Positions 17,801 through 26,153 of a stretch of 64,000 nt of DNA are shown piece by piece. The translations under genes were made by a program, and so were the position numbers. The notes below the pieces were generated by a model that had not been told where the DNA came from, did no database searches, and worked only from the letters and a program-made list of their open reading frames with translations. The stretch comes from CAMAXB01 sp964476565 (GTDB taxonomy: Bacteria; Verrucomicrobiota; Verrucomicrobiia; Opitutales; Opitutaceae), in assembly GCA_964476565.1 (NCBI GenBank), contig CAYZBG010000012.1, positions 1 to 64,000 on the forward strand, given 5' to 3'. Position 1 is the first letter of the stretch; each line of letters begins with the position of its first letter.

Positions 17801-18503
17801 CTGCCCGCTCGGCGGAACGATCCGCGTCGAGCGCCAGGGTCAGGTCACCCTCGGCCTTGATGGTCCGCACCGGCGCATCCGGGGCGGAGTCGACGAGGTC
17901 CGCCCGATAACTCAGCCGCGCCTCGGCACCCGCCGCGACACCCCCGCCCGAAAGAGCGAAGGTGGCCCGCCGCGTGGCGTCGAGTTGAACCTCCCCGTCC
18001 ACGGCGATCTGACCGAGCCGGAGATCCACCGGCAGGACGACCGCGGCGAGCACCCCGCGGAAGGCTTCCGCGGGCGATGCGTCGGCGGCAGGCTGCGTCG
18101 CAGGGCGCACGCCGGACGCCGGAGCGGCCGGGGCCGGCACGGCAGGTGCAGCGCCCCCCCCAGCCGCGGGAGCGGGTGGGCGCAAATCGGCATTCAGACC
18201 CTGCACCACAAGCCGGGGCACCTCAAGGCGGCCCGAACCGAGGTAACCGAAAACCGAATACTCGACCTCGATCCGACCGACCTCCGCCGCCAACCCGGGC
18301 TGGCGGACGGTCACGCCCGTGACCGTCGCCGAGGAGAGCCCAGCGGCCACGCGCTCCACCGCGATCTCGGGCCCCTCGAGGCCGGCTAGGACCTTCCGCG
18401 CCGCCCAGGTCTGCACTCCCGGGGCAAAGGCCAGGCCCACGGCGATCGCGCCCAGCGCGACCACCGATCCCACCACCACCAGAACGATTTTCTTTCGGCT
18501 CAT
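14817..18503 (-). CDS. Large AsmA-like envelope protein
   Basis: A 1228-aa protein with one N-terminal membrane anchor (KKIVLVVVGSVVALGAIAVGLAFAP) and a very long periplasmic body rich in beta strands. The C-terminal region carries the AsmA_2-like pattern (GTFDVKGSGGVLRALGQRG, followed by strand repeats ending YFTVSRAFSISGTPMSPDSG). Two low-complexity Pro/Ala stretches break the body, near residues 110-145 and 890-930. AsmA/TamB-family proteins form hydrophobic grooves that bridge the inner and outer membranes and are tied to phospholipid transport and outer-membrane assembly; the exact member here is not assignable. It is divergent from the AI-2E permease gene. Confidence 0.82.
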   Translation of the reverse strand: MSRKKIVLVVVGSVVALGAIAVGLAFAPGVQTWAARKVLAGLEGPEIAVERVAAGLSSATVTGVTVRQPGLAAEVGRIEVEYSVFGYLGSGRLEVPRLVVQGLNADLRPPAPAAGGGAAPAVPAPAAPASGVRPATQPAADASPAEAFRGVLAAVVLPVDLRLGQIAVDGEVQLDATRRATFALSGGGVAAGAEARLSYRADLVDSAPDAPVRTIKAEGDLTLALDADRSAERAGLQAAVTAEGPGLPADPFIADVAVRRGDAGRETYTVVLAREQGGAATRLVALDAAFEPSTSALSGTWTVTLARESLAALLTGLSLPDVALDGQGAFALQTATGAVTTSGELRGTVSRLAVLSPELEAIGGVRFATGFEAQADATRANLARLSVDVATSAGVPLVEVRSLQPVTLAFVDSAVTLARPGEGLARVAIRALPVAWAQPWAAPLSLQSGEVFVALDVTATPDGSRVEARPAEPLVVRNLTVRQEERALVENLTLTVYPTLTYTAGSASARLERLEVSTPGGDALRGGLDATVTGLDQAPATSFSAAIEGRLVTLHRGHLPLDPGPLAVALDAAGAQAGSTLDLSRLKATVRRDGGGLLADVALRAPVSLDLSSGKAAGSPGLTVGVQLGEVPLAWAEPFVAGFAFAGELTGGALEIVMTSPQEVLANTLAPVTLRGVGVTQAGAALAERLDVAVDFTSALRADRLTYDVRNLTVAQGNASLLQTKVAGQVNLGAAALAVDGRGTLTADVAGLLRQPVLAPYATLNRGRLSAEFEGSYADAITAKATLALREIVARTGNQALGDVDVTLTANLKPDGSGAVEAPVKVVASGRTTDLNVAGSFRPTEQGLVFDARVNGRQLIVDDLQAFAVLAPASEPAKPVATGPAPGRPATTPPRAGTPPTTPAPTRDAKPFWSGANGRMTADFGTVRYGKDTVIAPFKGVFVVTENRLALETLEGRLKEDPFKVAGAVTFEAREAKPYALVGTLNVSNLDVGALLAAANPQEKPSVETKVTAAGRLSGRGATLDDLLQHVQGTFDVKGSGGVLRALGQRGQAVGRASALIGLVGAIQGSASTLATAELASQLNELRFDSVTLKVERGADLNIKLTSLEFLSPTSRVTGTGGITYQDGVPITKQPLRLQLALAGKGALAQVLNRAGVLTGQQDEREYFTVSRAFSISGTPMSPDSGDLWRFVTEAAIRAATQRRNEEAQASGATTGAPAPSGTAAPVR

Positions 18504-18618
18504 GGTAAACGTGAACGGGAAGCAATGTAGGCAGGCCGGCGGAAGATCAAATCCGTCCGAACGGAAAGTGACGGGGCAGCTGAACCCTAACGGTCCGAGG
18601 CGCGTCCTCAGGGTCCGG

Positions 18619-18727
18619 GGTGGATGCGCGGGTCCCTCCGCGCATGGTTTGCGTACATGCTCGGGAGACGGACAACCTGCATGGGGCCGTCCGACTTCGC
18701 AGCGGGCGCGGGACGCGTCCGCCCACC
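18619..18727. repeat. Dispersed intergenic element, copy 1
   Basis: One of three copies of a 91-111 bp element. It begins GGTGGATGCGCGGGTCCC and ends GGGACGCGTCCGCCCACC, the two ends being imperfect inverted repeats of each other. The centre is less conserved but shares TTTGCGTNNG and CCGTCCGA with copy 3. It lies in the divergent spacer (18504-18787) between the AsmA-like and AI-2E genes. No coding capacity is credible; it resembles a REP or MITE-type element. Confidence 0.88.
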
Positions 18728-18787
18728 TAGGGCACGAGCTTTTTCCTCTGGCATCCGGCCAGGGTCTGCGCTGCTTTGGTGCCCACC

Positions 18788-19930
18788 ATGGCAGACTCGG
18801 AACCGCAACGCGTGCTGACGGAAGGGCAACGCAAGGTCGTCGGCATGGCCGCCGGCCTGTTTGCTCTCCTCGCGATCGGGGCCGCCGTCATTTTCGGCTT
18901 CATCTTGCTCGGACGGCTGATGGGCCACTTCGCCGGTGTGCTCTGGCCGCTCGCGACCGCCGGCATTTTGGCCCTGATCCTCCGTCCGGCGGTCGATGGC
19001 CTGCAGCGTCGGCTCAACCTGCGGCGTGTGCCCGCGGTGGTGGTGCTCTACCTGGCGTTTGTCCTGACGATCGCCGGGATTATGCTCGCGATCACGCCGC
19101 CGCTGGTGGAGCAGATCCTCGCTTTCATCGAATTCGTGCCGGAGTTCTGGAAACGGGCGCTCGCTGAGGCCCAGGTGCATTATCCGGACTGGGTCGGCTT
19201 CGCCGAGCGGCAGCTCGAAAAGCCGGCGATCCGCACCATGGTCGAGAACCTGACCAAGGAGGCGCAGGCCCTGCTCAGCCAGGCGCTGCCTTCGCTGAAG
19301 GCCGCGGGCGTTGGCGTGCTTGGGGTCTTCGGTTTTGTCACCCAGCTGGCGATTATCCCGATCTACCTGTTCTTTTTCCTGCTCTCCCGCCACGAGCCGA
19401 CGCGCAACCTCGGCGAACAACTGCCGTTCCTGAGCCCGGACGTGCGTGAGGACATCGTTTTCCTCGTCCGCGAATTCATCGCGATCGTGGTCTCGTTCTT
19501 CCGCGGACAGCTGGTGATCGGCCTGATTATGGGGGCGTTGCTCGCCGTCGGCTTCTCATTCGTCGGCCTCAAATTCGGCCTGTTCATCGGCCTCGCGCTG
19601 GGCGTGCTCAACATCGTCCCCTACCTCGGCACGATCATCGGATTGAGCATCGCCCTGCCCCTGGCGTTCCTGCAACCCGACGGCGGCTGGTCGCTGGTGG
19701 GATTTGTGCTCGGGGTGTTCGTGGCGGTCCAAATGATCGAAGGCTGGTTCCTGACGCCGAAGATCATGGGCGACCGGACCGGGCTGCACCCGGTCACGAT
19801 CATTGTGGCGATCTTCTTCTGGGGCACGGCGCTGAACGGTATCCTCGGCATGATCCTCGCGATTCCGCTCACCGCCTTCTTCGTCACCGCCTGGCGTCTC
19901 GCCAAACGCAAGTATTTCAAGCCCGCGTGA
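18788..19930 (+). CDS. AI-2E family transporter
   Basis: A 380-aa polytopic protein of the AI-2E/UPF0118 exporter family (PF01594), whose members include AI-2 exporter TqsA and Na+/H+ antiporters; the substrate here is open. Family marks are the LWPLATAGILALILRP segment, the soluble central domain (FIEFVPEFWKRALAE), and the C-terminal SFVGLKFGLFIGLALGVLNIVPYLGTIIGL followed by EGWFLTPKIMGDRTGLHPVTIIVAIFFWG. The ATG at 18788 is preferred over a GTG four codons upstream. Its TGA overlaps the GTG start of the next gene (GTGA), so the two are translationally coupled. Confidence 0.9.
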   Translation: MADSEPQRVLTEGQRKVVGMAAGLFALLAIGAAVIFGFILLGRLMGHFAGVLWPLATAGILALILRPAVDGLQRRLNLRRVPAVVVLYLAFVLTIAGIMLAITPPLVEQILAFIEFVPEFWKRALAEAQVHYPDWVGFAERQLEKPAIRTMVENLTKEAQALLSQALPSLKAAGVGVLGVFGFVTQLAIIPIYLFFFLLSRHEPTRNLGEQLPFLSPDVREDIVFLVREFIAIVVSFFRGQLVIGLIMGALLAVGFSFVGLKFGLFIGLALGVLNIVPYLGTIIGLSIALPLAFLQPDGGWSLVGFVLGVFVAVQMIEGWFLTPKIMGDRTGLHPVTIIVAIFFWGTALNGILGMILAIPLTAFFVTAWRLAKRKYFKPA

Positions 19931-20187
19931 GCCAGGCGACGCCTCCGCCCCCGGAAGACTGCGCCGTCTGCGGCGCTCCGATCCCGCGCCGGGCCAAAGC
20001 CTGCCCGGAATGCGGTGCCGACGAGCGCACGGGGTGGCGGGAACAATCGATCTACGACGGACTCGATCTGCCGGACGATGATGCGCACCCGCCTTCCTCG
20101 CGTCCCTCAGGCCTCGCCTGGTACTGGTTGGTCGCAGGCGTTGCGACAGTAGTCGCCCTGATCCTTCTCACCCTCGGCGGACGTTGA
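19927..20187 (+). CDS. Small zinc-ribbon membrane protein
   Basis: An 86-aa protein. Residues 12-29 form a CxxC...CxxC zinc ribbon (CAVCGAPIPRRAKACPECG), followed by an acidic linker and one C-terminal transmembrane helix (WYWLVAGVATVVALILLTLGG). Function is unknown; such ribbon-plus-helix proteins are often accessory membrane proteins. The GTG start at 19927 overlaps the stop of the AI-2E transporter gene, and the exonuclease-ligase gene begins 48 bp downstream, so it may link the two in one transcript. Confidence 0.78.
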   Translation: MSQATPPPPEDCAVCGAPIPRRAKACPECGADERTGWREQSIYDGLDLPDDDAHPPSSRPSGLAWYWLVAGVATVVALILLTLGGR

Positions 20188-20235
20188 ATCGTGCGGGCAC
20201 TTGCCCGCATCTGGTTTAGCGCTACGCGTGTATCG

Positions 20236-22944
20236 ATGTCCGGATGGGAGGTGCGTTTCAACCAAGGGGTCTATCTGCCCCAGCTCGACTGGTGGCTGGA
20301 TGCCCACCGGCCGGCGGCGCGCTCGTTCGTTTCGCACGCGCACTTTGACCACCTTGCCACCCACCGGGAAATCCTCTGTTCCGAACTCACCTCCCGGCTG
20401 ATGCGGGCGCGCCTGCCGGGGCAGCGCCTCGAGCATGTCCTGCCCTTCGGCCAAACCGAACCGCTGACTGCCGACACCAGCGTCACCCTCCATCCGGCCG
20501 GACACATCCTCGGCTCGGCGCAGTGCCTGCTCGATCATCCTGAACGGGGGCGCCTGCTCTACACGGGCGATTTCAAGCTGCGCCGCGGGCGATCCGCCGA
20601 GGCCTGCGAAACCCCGCGCGCCGACGTGCTCATCATGGAGACGACGTATGGGCGCTCCCACTACGTGATGCCGCCGACGGCGGAGGTGCTGGCGCGGATC
20701 ACCGCGTTCTGCCGCGAGGCCCTCGAGGATCAGGCTGTGCCCGTGCTCTTCGGCTACAGCCTCGGCAAGAGCCAGGAACTGCTCAGCAGCCTTTCCGAGG
20801 CCGGTCTGCCGGTGATGCTGCACCCGCAGGCCGCCCGCCTGACCGCCATCTACGAGGAGGCCGGCGTGGCCTTTCCGCCCTATCGCACCTTCCATCCCGC
20901 GGAGGCGGCCGGCCATGTGGTGATCAGTCCGCCCCAGGGTCCGAATTCCGCCTTCCTCCGCAAACTCCCGCGCCGGCGCACGGCGGCGATCACGGGCTGG
21001 GCGCTCGATCCCGGCGTCACGTTTCGCTACCAATGCGACGCCGCCTTTCCGCTCTCGGACCACGCCGACTACGCCGACCTGCTGCGCTTCGTTGAGGCGG
21101 TGCAGCCGCGCCAGGTGCTCACGTTGCACGGCTTCGCAGCGGACTTCGCCCGGACCCTGCGCGACCGCGGGGTCGAGGCCTGGGCGCTCGGCCAGGACAA
21201 CCAGCTCGAGATGCCCTTGCGGTTGAGTCACACGGCGCCCTCACCCGCCCCGCGGCCCGTCCCGCCGCCTTACCGGGAGCCCGAGGCGGATGCCTTTGCC
21301 CGCTTCGCCGCCACCGCCGCCGCGGTCGGCGCGGCCTCCGGCCGGTTGGAGAAGGTCGCCCTGCTGTCGGCCTATTTCGGCAGCCTCGAGGCGGACGATG
21401 CAGCGCGCGCCGCCCTCTATTTGACCGGCCGGGTCTTCCGACCCGCGGAGGAACGGGTGCTGCAGCTGGGTTGGTCCGTGATCAAGCGCGCCGTGCTGGA
21501 CCTCACGGGCCTCGCGGAGCCCGACTGGCGGCAGGCGTATTTGCGTTTTGGCGACAGTGGTGACGCCGCGGAGGCGGTGCTGACGGGCCGCACCTCCCCG
21601 CAACCCTCCCGCCTCGTCGAGCTCGCGAGCTTCTTTGACCAGGTGGCGGCGACCCGCGCCCCAGTCGGCAAAATCTCCGCCCTGCGCCAGCGCCTGGGCA
21701 GCCTCACCCCGCTCGAAGCGAAGTTCCTGCTCAAGATCATCACCGGCGATCTGCGCATCGGCCTGAAGGAGGGCCTCGTGGAGGAGGCCGTGGCGGCCGC
21801 CTGGCAGCGCCCCCTCGCGTCGGTGCGCGAGGCCCACCTGCTCTGCGGCGACCTTGCCACCGTGGTTCGCGCTGCGGCTGCGGACCGGCTGGGCTCGGTG
21901 GAGCCGGCCCTGTTTCAGCCGCTTCAGTTCATGCTCGCGAGCCCCGAGCCGACGGCGGAGTCCGTACTCAACCGGCTGGGTGCACCGGTCTGGCTCGAGG
22001 AGAAATACGACGGAATCCGTTGCCAGATGCACAAGCGCGGCAGCCGGGTCGAGTTCTACTCGCGCGACCTGCGGCGCATCACCGCCCAGTTTCCCGAACT
22101 CGCCCGCGTCGCCTCGGCCCTGCCCGGCGACCTGATGGCCGACGGCGAGCTGCTGGCCTGGCGCGACGGTCGGGCCCTGCCCTTCGCCGAACTGCAGAAG
22201 CGCCTCGGCCGCACGCCGGGCGATGATTTCTTCCTCGGCGCGGAGATCCCGGTCTCGCTCTCGCTGTTTGACCTGCTGTGGCTGGACGGACGGCCCCTTC
22301 TCCAGGCGCCGTTGGCCGAACGCCGGGCCGCGCTCGCGCGTTTCATGGCCGCCGTGCCGCCTTCCGCTTTCGGGGTGATCCTGCTTGCCCCCGTGCAGCA
22401 GGCCGACACCGCCGCCGCGATCGACGCGGCCTTTGTCCACGCCCGGCAGCGGGGCAACGAGGGGCTGATGGCCAAGGATCCGCGCAGCGCGTACGCGCCG
22501 GGACGCCGGGGCTTCGCGTGGGTCAAGTTGAAGAAGGCCTACGCGACCCTCGACGTGGTCGTGACCGGCGTCGAGTATGGGCACGGCAAACGCAAAGGCG
22601 TGCTCAGTGACTACACCTTCTCGATCCGGGACGACCACGGCCGGCTGGCCACGGTCGGCAAGGCCTACTCCGGACTCACCAACGCCGAGATCGCCACGCT
22701 CACCGCGCATTTCCTCGATCGCGTGGTGGAGGAAAAGGGCCGGGTGCGCCGTGTCGTGCCCGACGTGGTGCTCGAGGTCGCCTTCGACTCGATCCATCCC
22801 AGCGACCGCCACGAAAGCGGCTTCGCCCTGCGTTTTCCGCGCATCGTGCGCATCCGCACGGACAAGACGGCGGACCAGATCGACACACTCGAAACCTGCC
22901 GTCGTCTCGCAGCGGCGAACGGGTTCGGGTCGCACGGATCGTAG
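20236..22944 (+). CDS. Fused ligase-associated MBL exonuclease and ATP-dependent DNA ligase
   Basis: A protein of about 902 aa made of two enzymes. Residues 1-340: a metallo-beta-lactamase/beta-CASP fold with the zinc motif SHAHFDHL, further ligands in HPAGHILGSAQ, YTGDFK and FPLSDHADY, as in 'ligase-associated DNA exonuclease'. Residues about 365-900: an ATP-dependent DNA ligase with helical N-terminal domain, the adenylated lysine K590 in EEKYDGIRCQ, motif IV-V segments GLMAKDPRSAYAPGRRGFAWVKLKK and an OB-fold tail. In many bacteria these are separate neighbours with an Lhr-type helicase and a phosphoesterase; here the two are one chain and the other two are absent nearby. The ATG at 20236 is chosen; GTG at 20191 would add 15 residues. 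Confidence 0.93.
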   Translation: MSGWEVRFNQGVYLPQLDWWLDAHRPAARSFVSHAHFDHLATHREILCSELTSRLMRARLPGQRLEHVLPFGQTEPLTADTSVTLHPAGHILGSAQCLLDHPERGRLLYTGDFKLRRGRSAEACETPRADVLIMETTYGRSHYVMPPTAEVLARITAFCREALEDQAVPVLFGYSLGKSQELLSSLSEAGLPVMLHPQAARLTAIYEEAGVAFPPYRTFHPAEAAGHVVISPPQGPNSAFLRKLPRRRTAAITGWALDPGVTFRYQCDAAFPLSDHADYADLLRFVEAVQPRQVLTLHGFAADFARTLRDRGVEAWALGQDNQLEMPLRLSHTAPSPAPRPVPPPYREPEADAFARFAATAAAVGAASGRLEKVALLSAYFGSLEADDAARAALYLTGRVFRPAEERVLQLGWSVIKRAVLDLTGLAEPDWRQAYLRFGDSGDAAEAVLTGRTSPQPSRLVELASFFDQVAATRAPVGKISALRQRLGSLTPLEAKFLLKIITGDLRIGLKEGLVEEAVAAAWQRPLASVREAHLLCGDLATVVRAAAADRLGSVEPALFQPLQFMLASPEPTAESVLNRLGAPVWLEEKYDGIRCQMHKRGSRVEFYSRDLRRITAQFPELARVASALPGDLMADGELLAWRDGRALPFAELQKRLGRTPGDDFFLGAEIPVSLSLFDLLWLDGRPLLQAPLAERRAALARFMAAVPPSAFGVILLAPVQQADTAAAIDAAFVHARQRGNEGLMAKDPRSAYAPGRRGFAWVKLKKAYATLDVVVTGVEYGHGKRKGVLSDYTFSIRDDHGRLATVGKAYSGLTNAEIATLTAHFLDRVVEEKGRVRRVVPDVVLEVAFDSIHPSDRHESGFALRFPRIVRIRTDKTADQIDTLETCRRLAAANGFGSHGS

Positions 22945-23004
22945 CGGCCTCGTCTGCGCTCGCCTGACACCGGCAGCCGTCCCAACTTTCCTCCGTTCCC
23001 CGCC

Positions 23005-24354
23005 GTGAAATCACTCACCCTGACGCTCCTCGCCGTCCTCGGTCTCGCCTCCTTAACGCCCCGGATCTTCGCCGCCGCCACCCCCTCCGCCTGGGACCAG
23101 GTCGTGGGGATCGATCCGCAGTTCCGGCATCACTTTGTCCGGCCGGATGGGCGACACATCTTCGTCTTCAACAAGACCGCCTGGCACTACTTCTCCGCCG
23201 AACGTCCCGAAACGACGCTCGAACGCTGCCAGCAACTTGGCGCCACGGTGATCCGCGTCGCGCTCGAGAGCCGGCTCTACTTTGACGAACTCGGCATCGA
23301 CGCCTGGCCGTGGGGCGGCACGCGCGAGCGGCCCGACTTCAGCACGTTCAACGAGGCCTACTGGCGCGAGGTCGACCGGCGGATCGAACTCGCGGCGGCC
23401 GCGGGCATCGGCATCAACCTCACCTTGTTCACGTCGCTCAAACTGCCCGACGAACCGGCTTCGTTCGAGACCGTGCGTCCTTACCTTGATCGCGTGATCG
23501 CCCGGCTCGCCCGCCATCCGAACATCTTCTGCTGGGAAGTGCACAACGAACACGTAGAAAACCCTCGGTTCCAGGAAGCAGTTGGTCGCCACCTCCAAAC
23601 ACAGGACCCGTCTCGCCGGCCGGTCATCTCCTCGAACGGAACGACGGACTACCCGCTCTGGCCCCACGCCTCTTGGATGGACCTTGCCCTCGTGCACCAT
23701 TGCACGGGCAATCAGGAGCAGTACGACTTGCACGACTGGTACCTGGCGATCGCGCGCAACCTGCGCGTTCATGGCAAACCCGCCTTCAACAACGAGACCG
23801 GCCGCGAGGTGCGCCATCGCAACGACGATCCCGTCCATCGCCGCAAGCAGCTTTGGATCGCCGCCGCGGCCGGCGGCTACACCACGTGGCACTCCTGGGA
23901 CGGCTGCGAAGGCATCGACGACCGGTCGTACATTGCGCCCGGCGAAGCGTACGCGGCCGCTTTTTCCCGCTGGTGGTCGGCGCAGGCGTTCTGGCGGGTC
24001 GATCCGGTCTTCACGGTGATTCAGCCTGCCCCGGACCAATCCCAGCTCGACGGGTTGGTGCCGGTCGTCCTCGCCTCGGATACGCGCGACCTCGCGCTCG
24101 CCTACGTCTTCACACGCGGGAGCGGCCAACGTGTGGGCCAAGGCCGTCTGAATCTGCGCCTGCCGGCCGGAGACTATCGCGTCGAGTTCTTCGTCCCGTC
24201 GGACGGACGACCGCTCGGGTCGGCGACCTCCTTCACCGCCCGCCACCTGAGGCACCAGGATCCGCTGGTGCTGCCTCCCTTCACCGACGATCTCGCGATC
24301 CGGATCGAGCGCACGGTGACGCGCGACCAGACCGCGATCCCCGGCACCCTTTGA
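23005..24354 (+). CDS. Exported GH-A clan glycoside hydrolase-like protein
   Basis: A 449-aa protein with a signal peptide (LTLTLLAVLGLASLTPRIFAAA) and a TIM-barrel resembling clan GH-A enzymes (GH5-type or DUF4038/apiosidase-type). The putative acid/base is E182 in FCWEVHNEHVENP and the putative nucleophile is E264 in AFNNETGREV, about 82 residues apart as expected for beta strands 4 and 7. A C-terminal beta domain follows from about residue 345. The substrate is not determined. The GTG start at 23005 places the signal peptide properly. It stands 60 bp after the ligase fusion gene. Confidence 0.8.
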   Translation: MKSLTLTLLAVLGLASLTPRIFAAATPSAWDQVVGIDPQFRHHFVRPDGRHIFVFNKTAWHYFSAERPETTLERCQQLGATVIRVALESRLYFDELGIDAWPWGGTRERPDFSTFNEAYWREVDRRIELAAAAGIGINLTLFTSLKLPDEPASFETVRPYLDRVIARLARHPNIFCWEVHNEHVENPRFQEAVGRHLQTQDPSRRPVISSNGTTDYPLWPHASWMDLALVHHCTGNQEQYDLHDWYLAIARNLRVHGKPAFNNETGREVRHRNDDPVHRRKQLWIAAAAGGYTTWHSWDGCEGIDDRSYIAPGEAYAAAFSRWWSAQAFWRVDPVFTVIQPAPDQSQLDGLVPVVLASDTRDLALAYVFTRGSGQRVGQGRLNLRLPAGDYRVEFFVPSDGRPLGSATSFTARHLRHQDPLVLPPFTDDLAIRIERTVTRDQTAIPGTL

Positions 24355-24453
24355 GTCGCGGTTGACCGAAACGAAATCCCGCGAAGAGTGCACTTCAACG
24401 GAGATCGACGGTCGAACTCTGTCAGGAACGCCTACCGCCGCCCAATCCGCCGC

Positions 24454-25263
24454 ATGATTCCACGCCTTCTCGCCCTCTTGTCTCCTCTTCTCATCGCAGG
24501 CCTCTCCGCCGCACCCGAGCCGTTCACCACCTTCGCCAACGGCGAGACCTTCCGCTACCGGGTCGGCTGGGGCATCTTCACTCGGGCCGGTGAGATCACG
24601 ATTGCCGCCCACCAGGACCTGCACAACGGCCGGCAGGTCATGCGCATCACCACGGCCACGTCCTCGAAGGGATTCGTGCGCGGCGTCTACAAATATGACG
24701 ACTCCGGCGCGGCCTTGATCGACCTTGCCACCGGTCGTCTGCTCGCCACCGAAGAACAGAGCGAGGACAGCCGCCGGCGCACGGAAAGCCGCACCGACTT
24801 CGACTACGAGGCCGGGGTCGCCCGGCACCGCGACACCACCCGTCCGCATCGCAACACCGACCTGCCGCTGCCCGCCGGCGGACAGCCCATCGACCTGATC
24901 ACGAGTCTCGTGGCCCCGCGCCACTGGGGCATGAAGGTGGGCGACACGCGCGACGTCATCGTGCACTTCGGCCGCGAGTTTTTCCCGATCACCCTGCACG
25001 CGGAACAAATCGAGGAAATCTCGACGCCCATGGGGAAGTTTCAGGCGCTGCGCATCGTGCCCCGCATGGACAAGGAGACGCCCCGGGGGCTCTTCGCCCG
25101 CGGCGGAGAAATCAAGGTCTGGATCTCTCAGGGCGAAAAACCGCTGCCCGTGCGCATGCAGCTCAAGTTGAAGTACGGCACGGCCACCCTCCTCCTCCAG
25201 GAACACACGATCGCCCCGGGCGCACCGACGGTGGAGCCGGCCAACACCAGCACCGGCCTGTAA
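24454..25263 (+). CDS. DUF3108 domain exported protein
   Basis: A 269-aa exported protein: signal peptide MIPRLLALLSPLLIAGLSAA, then GETFRYRVGWGIFTRAGEITI, the characteristic opening strand of DUF3108, and EEISTPMGKFQALRIVP with KVWISQGEKPLPVRMQ in the C-terminal half. DUF3108 proteins are periplasmic or outer-membrane-associated beta-rich proteins of unknown role. The ATG at 24454 is selected because it starts the signal peptide. The GT9 gene follows after 11 bp, suggesting an operon and a possible envelope polysaccharide context. Confidence 0.85.
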   Translation: MIPRLLALLSPLLIAGLSAAPEPFTTFANGETFRYRVGWGIFTRAGEITIAAHQDLHNGRQVMRITTATSSKGFVRGVYKYDDSGAALIDLATGRLLATEEQSEDSRRRTESRTDFDYEAGVARHRDTTRPHRNTDLPLPAGGQPIDLITSLVAPRHWGMKVGDTRDVIVHFGREFFPITLHAEQIEEISTPMGKFQALRIVPRMDKETPRGLFARGGEIKVWISQGEKPLPVRMQLKLKYGTATLLLQEHTIAPGAPTVEPANTSTGL

Positions 25264-25274
25264 CCGGCACCGTC

Positions 25275-26153
25275 ATGCGCCGCATCCTCGTCCTGCGTGG
25301 GGGCGCGCTCGGCGACTTCATCGTCACGCTTCCGGCGCTTCGCCTGCTGCGCGAGCGCTGGCCCGCCGCTGAAATCACCCTGATTGGCAACGCCACCGCC
25401 GCGCAGCTGGGCCGGCACGCGGGCGTGATCGACATCGTCCGGTCCCAACACGATGCCCGCTGGAGCGCCTTGCACGACGAAGGCGCCCTTCCGACCGACC
25501 TCGCCGACTGGCTTGGCGGCTTCGATTTGGTGGTCAATTACTGGCCCGATCCGGATGGCGCCCTCGCCCGCCACTTTCCGCGTCACCCGGCGCAGCGTTA
25601 CCTGACCGCCCCCGCCCTGCCCCAGACCGGTCCTGCGGCGGCGCACTATGCGGCTCCCTTGGCGGGACTGGGCCTCGTTCTGACCGATCCGCAGCCCCGC
25701 CTGACGTTTCCCGGTTCGCGGTCCGCGACGCTGGCCCTGCACCCGGGCAGCGGTTCGCCCTGGAAAAACTGGCCGGCAGCCCGGTGGCGCGAGGTGTGCG
25801 ACCGCATCGATGCGCCGTGGCTGATCATCGGCGGCGAGGCCGAGGCGGAGGTACGCGATGCGTTTGCCCCGTATGGCGAGTGTCTGTTCGGCCGTCCGCT
25901 GCTCGAGGTTGCGGAGCGCCTGGCCGGCTGCCGGGGCTTCCTCGGTCACGACTCCGGGATTGCCCACCTCGCCGCCGCCGTCGGCACCCCGTGCGGGTTG
26001 CTCTTCGGACCGACCGACCCGGCGATCTGGGCGCCGCATGGACCTCAGGTGCGCGTCCTGCGCCGCGAGGCCGGCCTGGATGCGATCACGGTGGACGACG
26101 TCGTGGAGATGACGAAGCGCCACTTTTTCGCCGCCCAGGTGGGACCGGCGTAA
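25275..26153 (+). CDS. Glycosyltransferase family 9 (heptosyltransferase-like)
   Basis: A 292-aa GT-B protein of family 9. The start, RRILVLRGGALGDFIVTLPALRLLRERWP, is the classical GT9 opening; the C-terminal donor-binding region shows ALHPGSGSPWKNWP and GFLGHDSGIAHLAAAVGTPCGLLFGPTDP. Such enzymes add heptose or other sugars to LPS core. It lies 11 bp after the DUF3108 gene. Its last 109 bp are also the 3' coding end of the oppositely oriented alkyladenine glycosylase gene, an unusually long convergent overlap. Confidence 0.92.
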   Translation: MRRILVLRGGALGDFIVTLPALRLLRERWPAAEITLIGNATAAQLGRHAGVIDIVRSQHDARWSALHDEGALPTDLADWLGGFDLVVNYWPDPDGALARHFPRHPAQRYLTAPALPQTGPAAAHYAAPLAGLGLVLTDPQPRLTFPGSRSATLALHPGSGSPWKNWPAARWREVCDRIDAPWLIIGGEAEAEVRDAFAPYGECLFGRPLLEVAERLAGCRGFLGHDSGIAHLAAAVGTPCGLLFGPTDPAIWAPHGPQVRVLRREAGLDAITVDDVVEMTKRHFFAAQVGPA

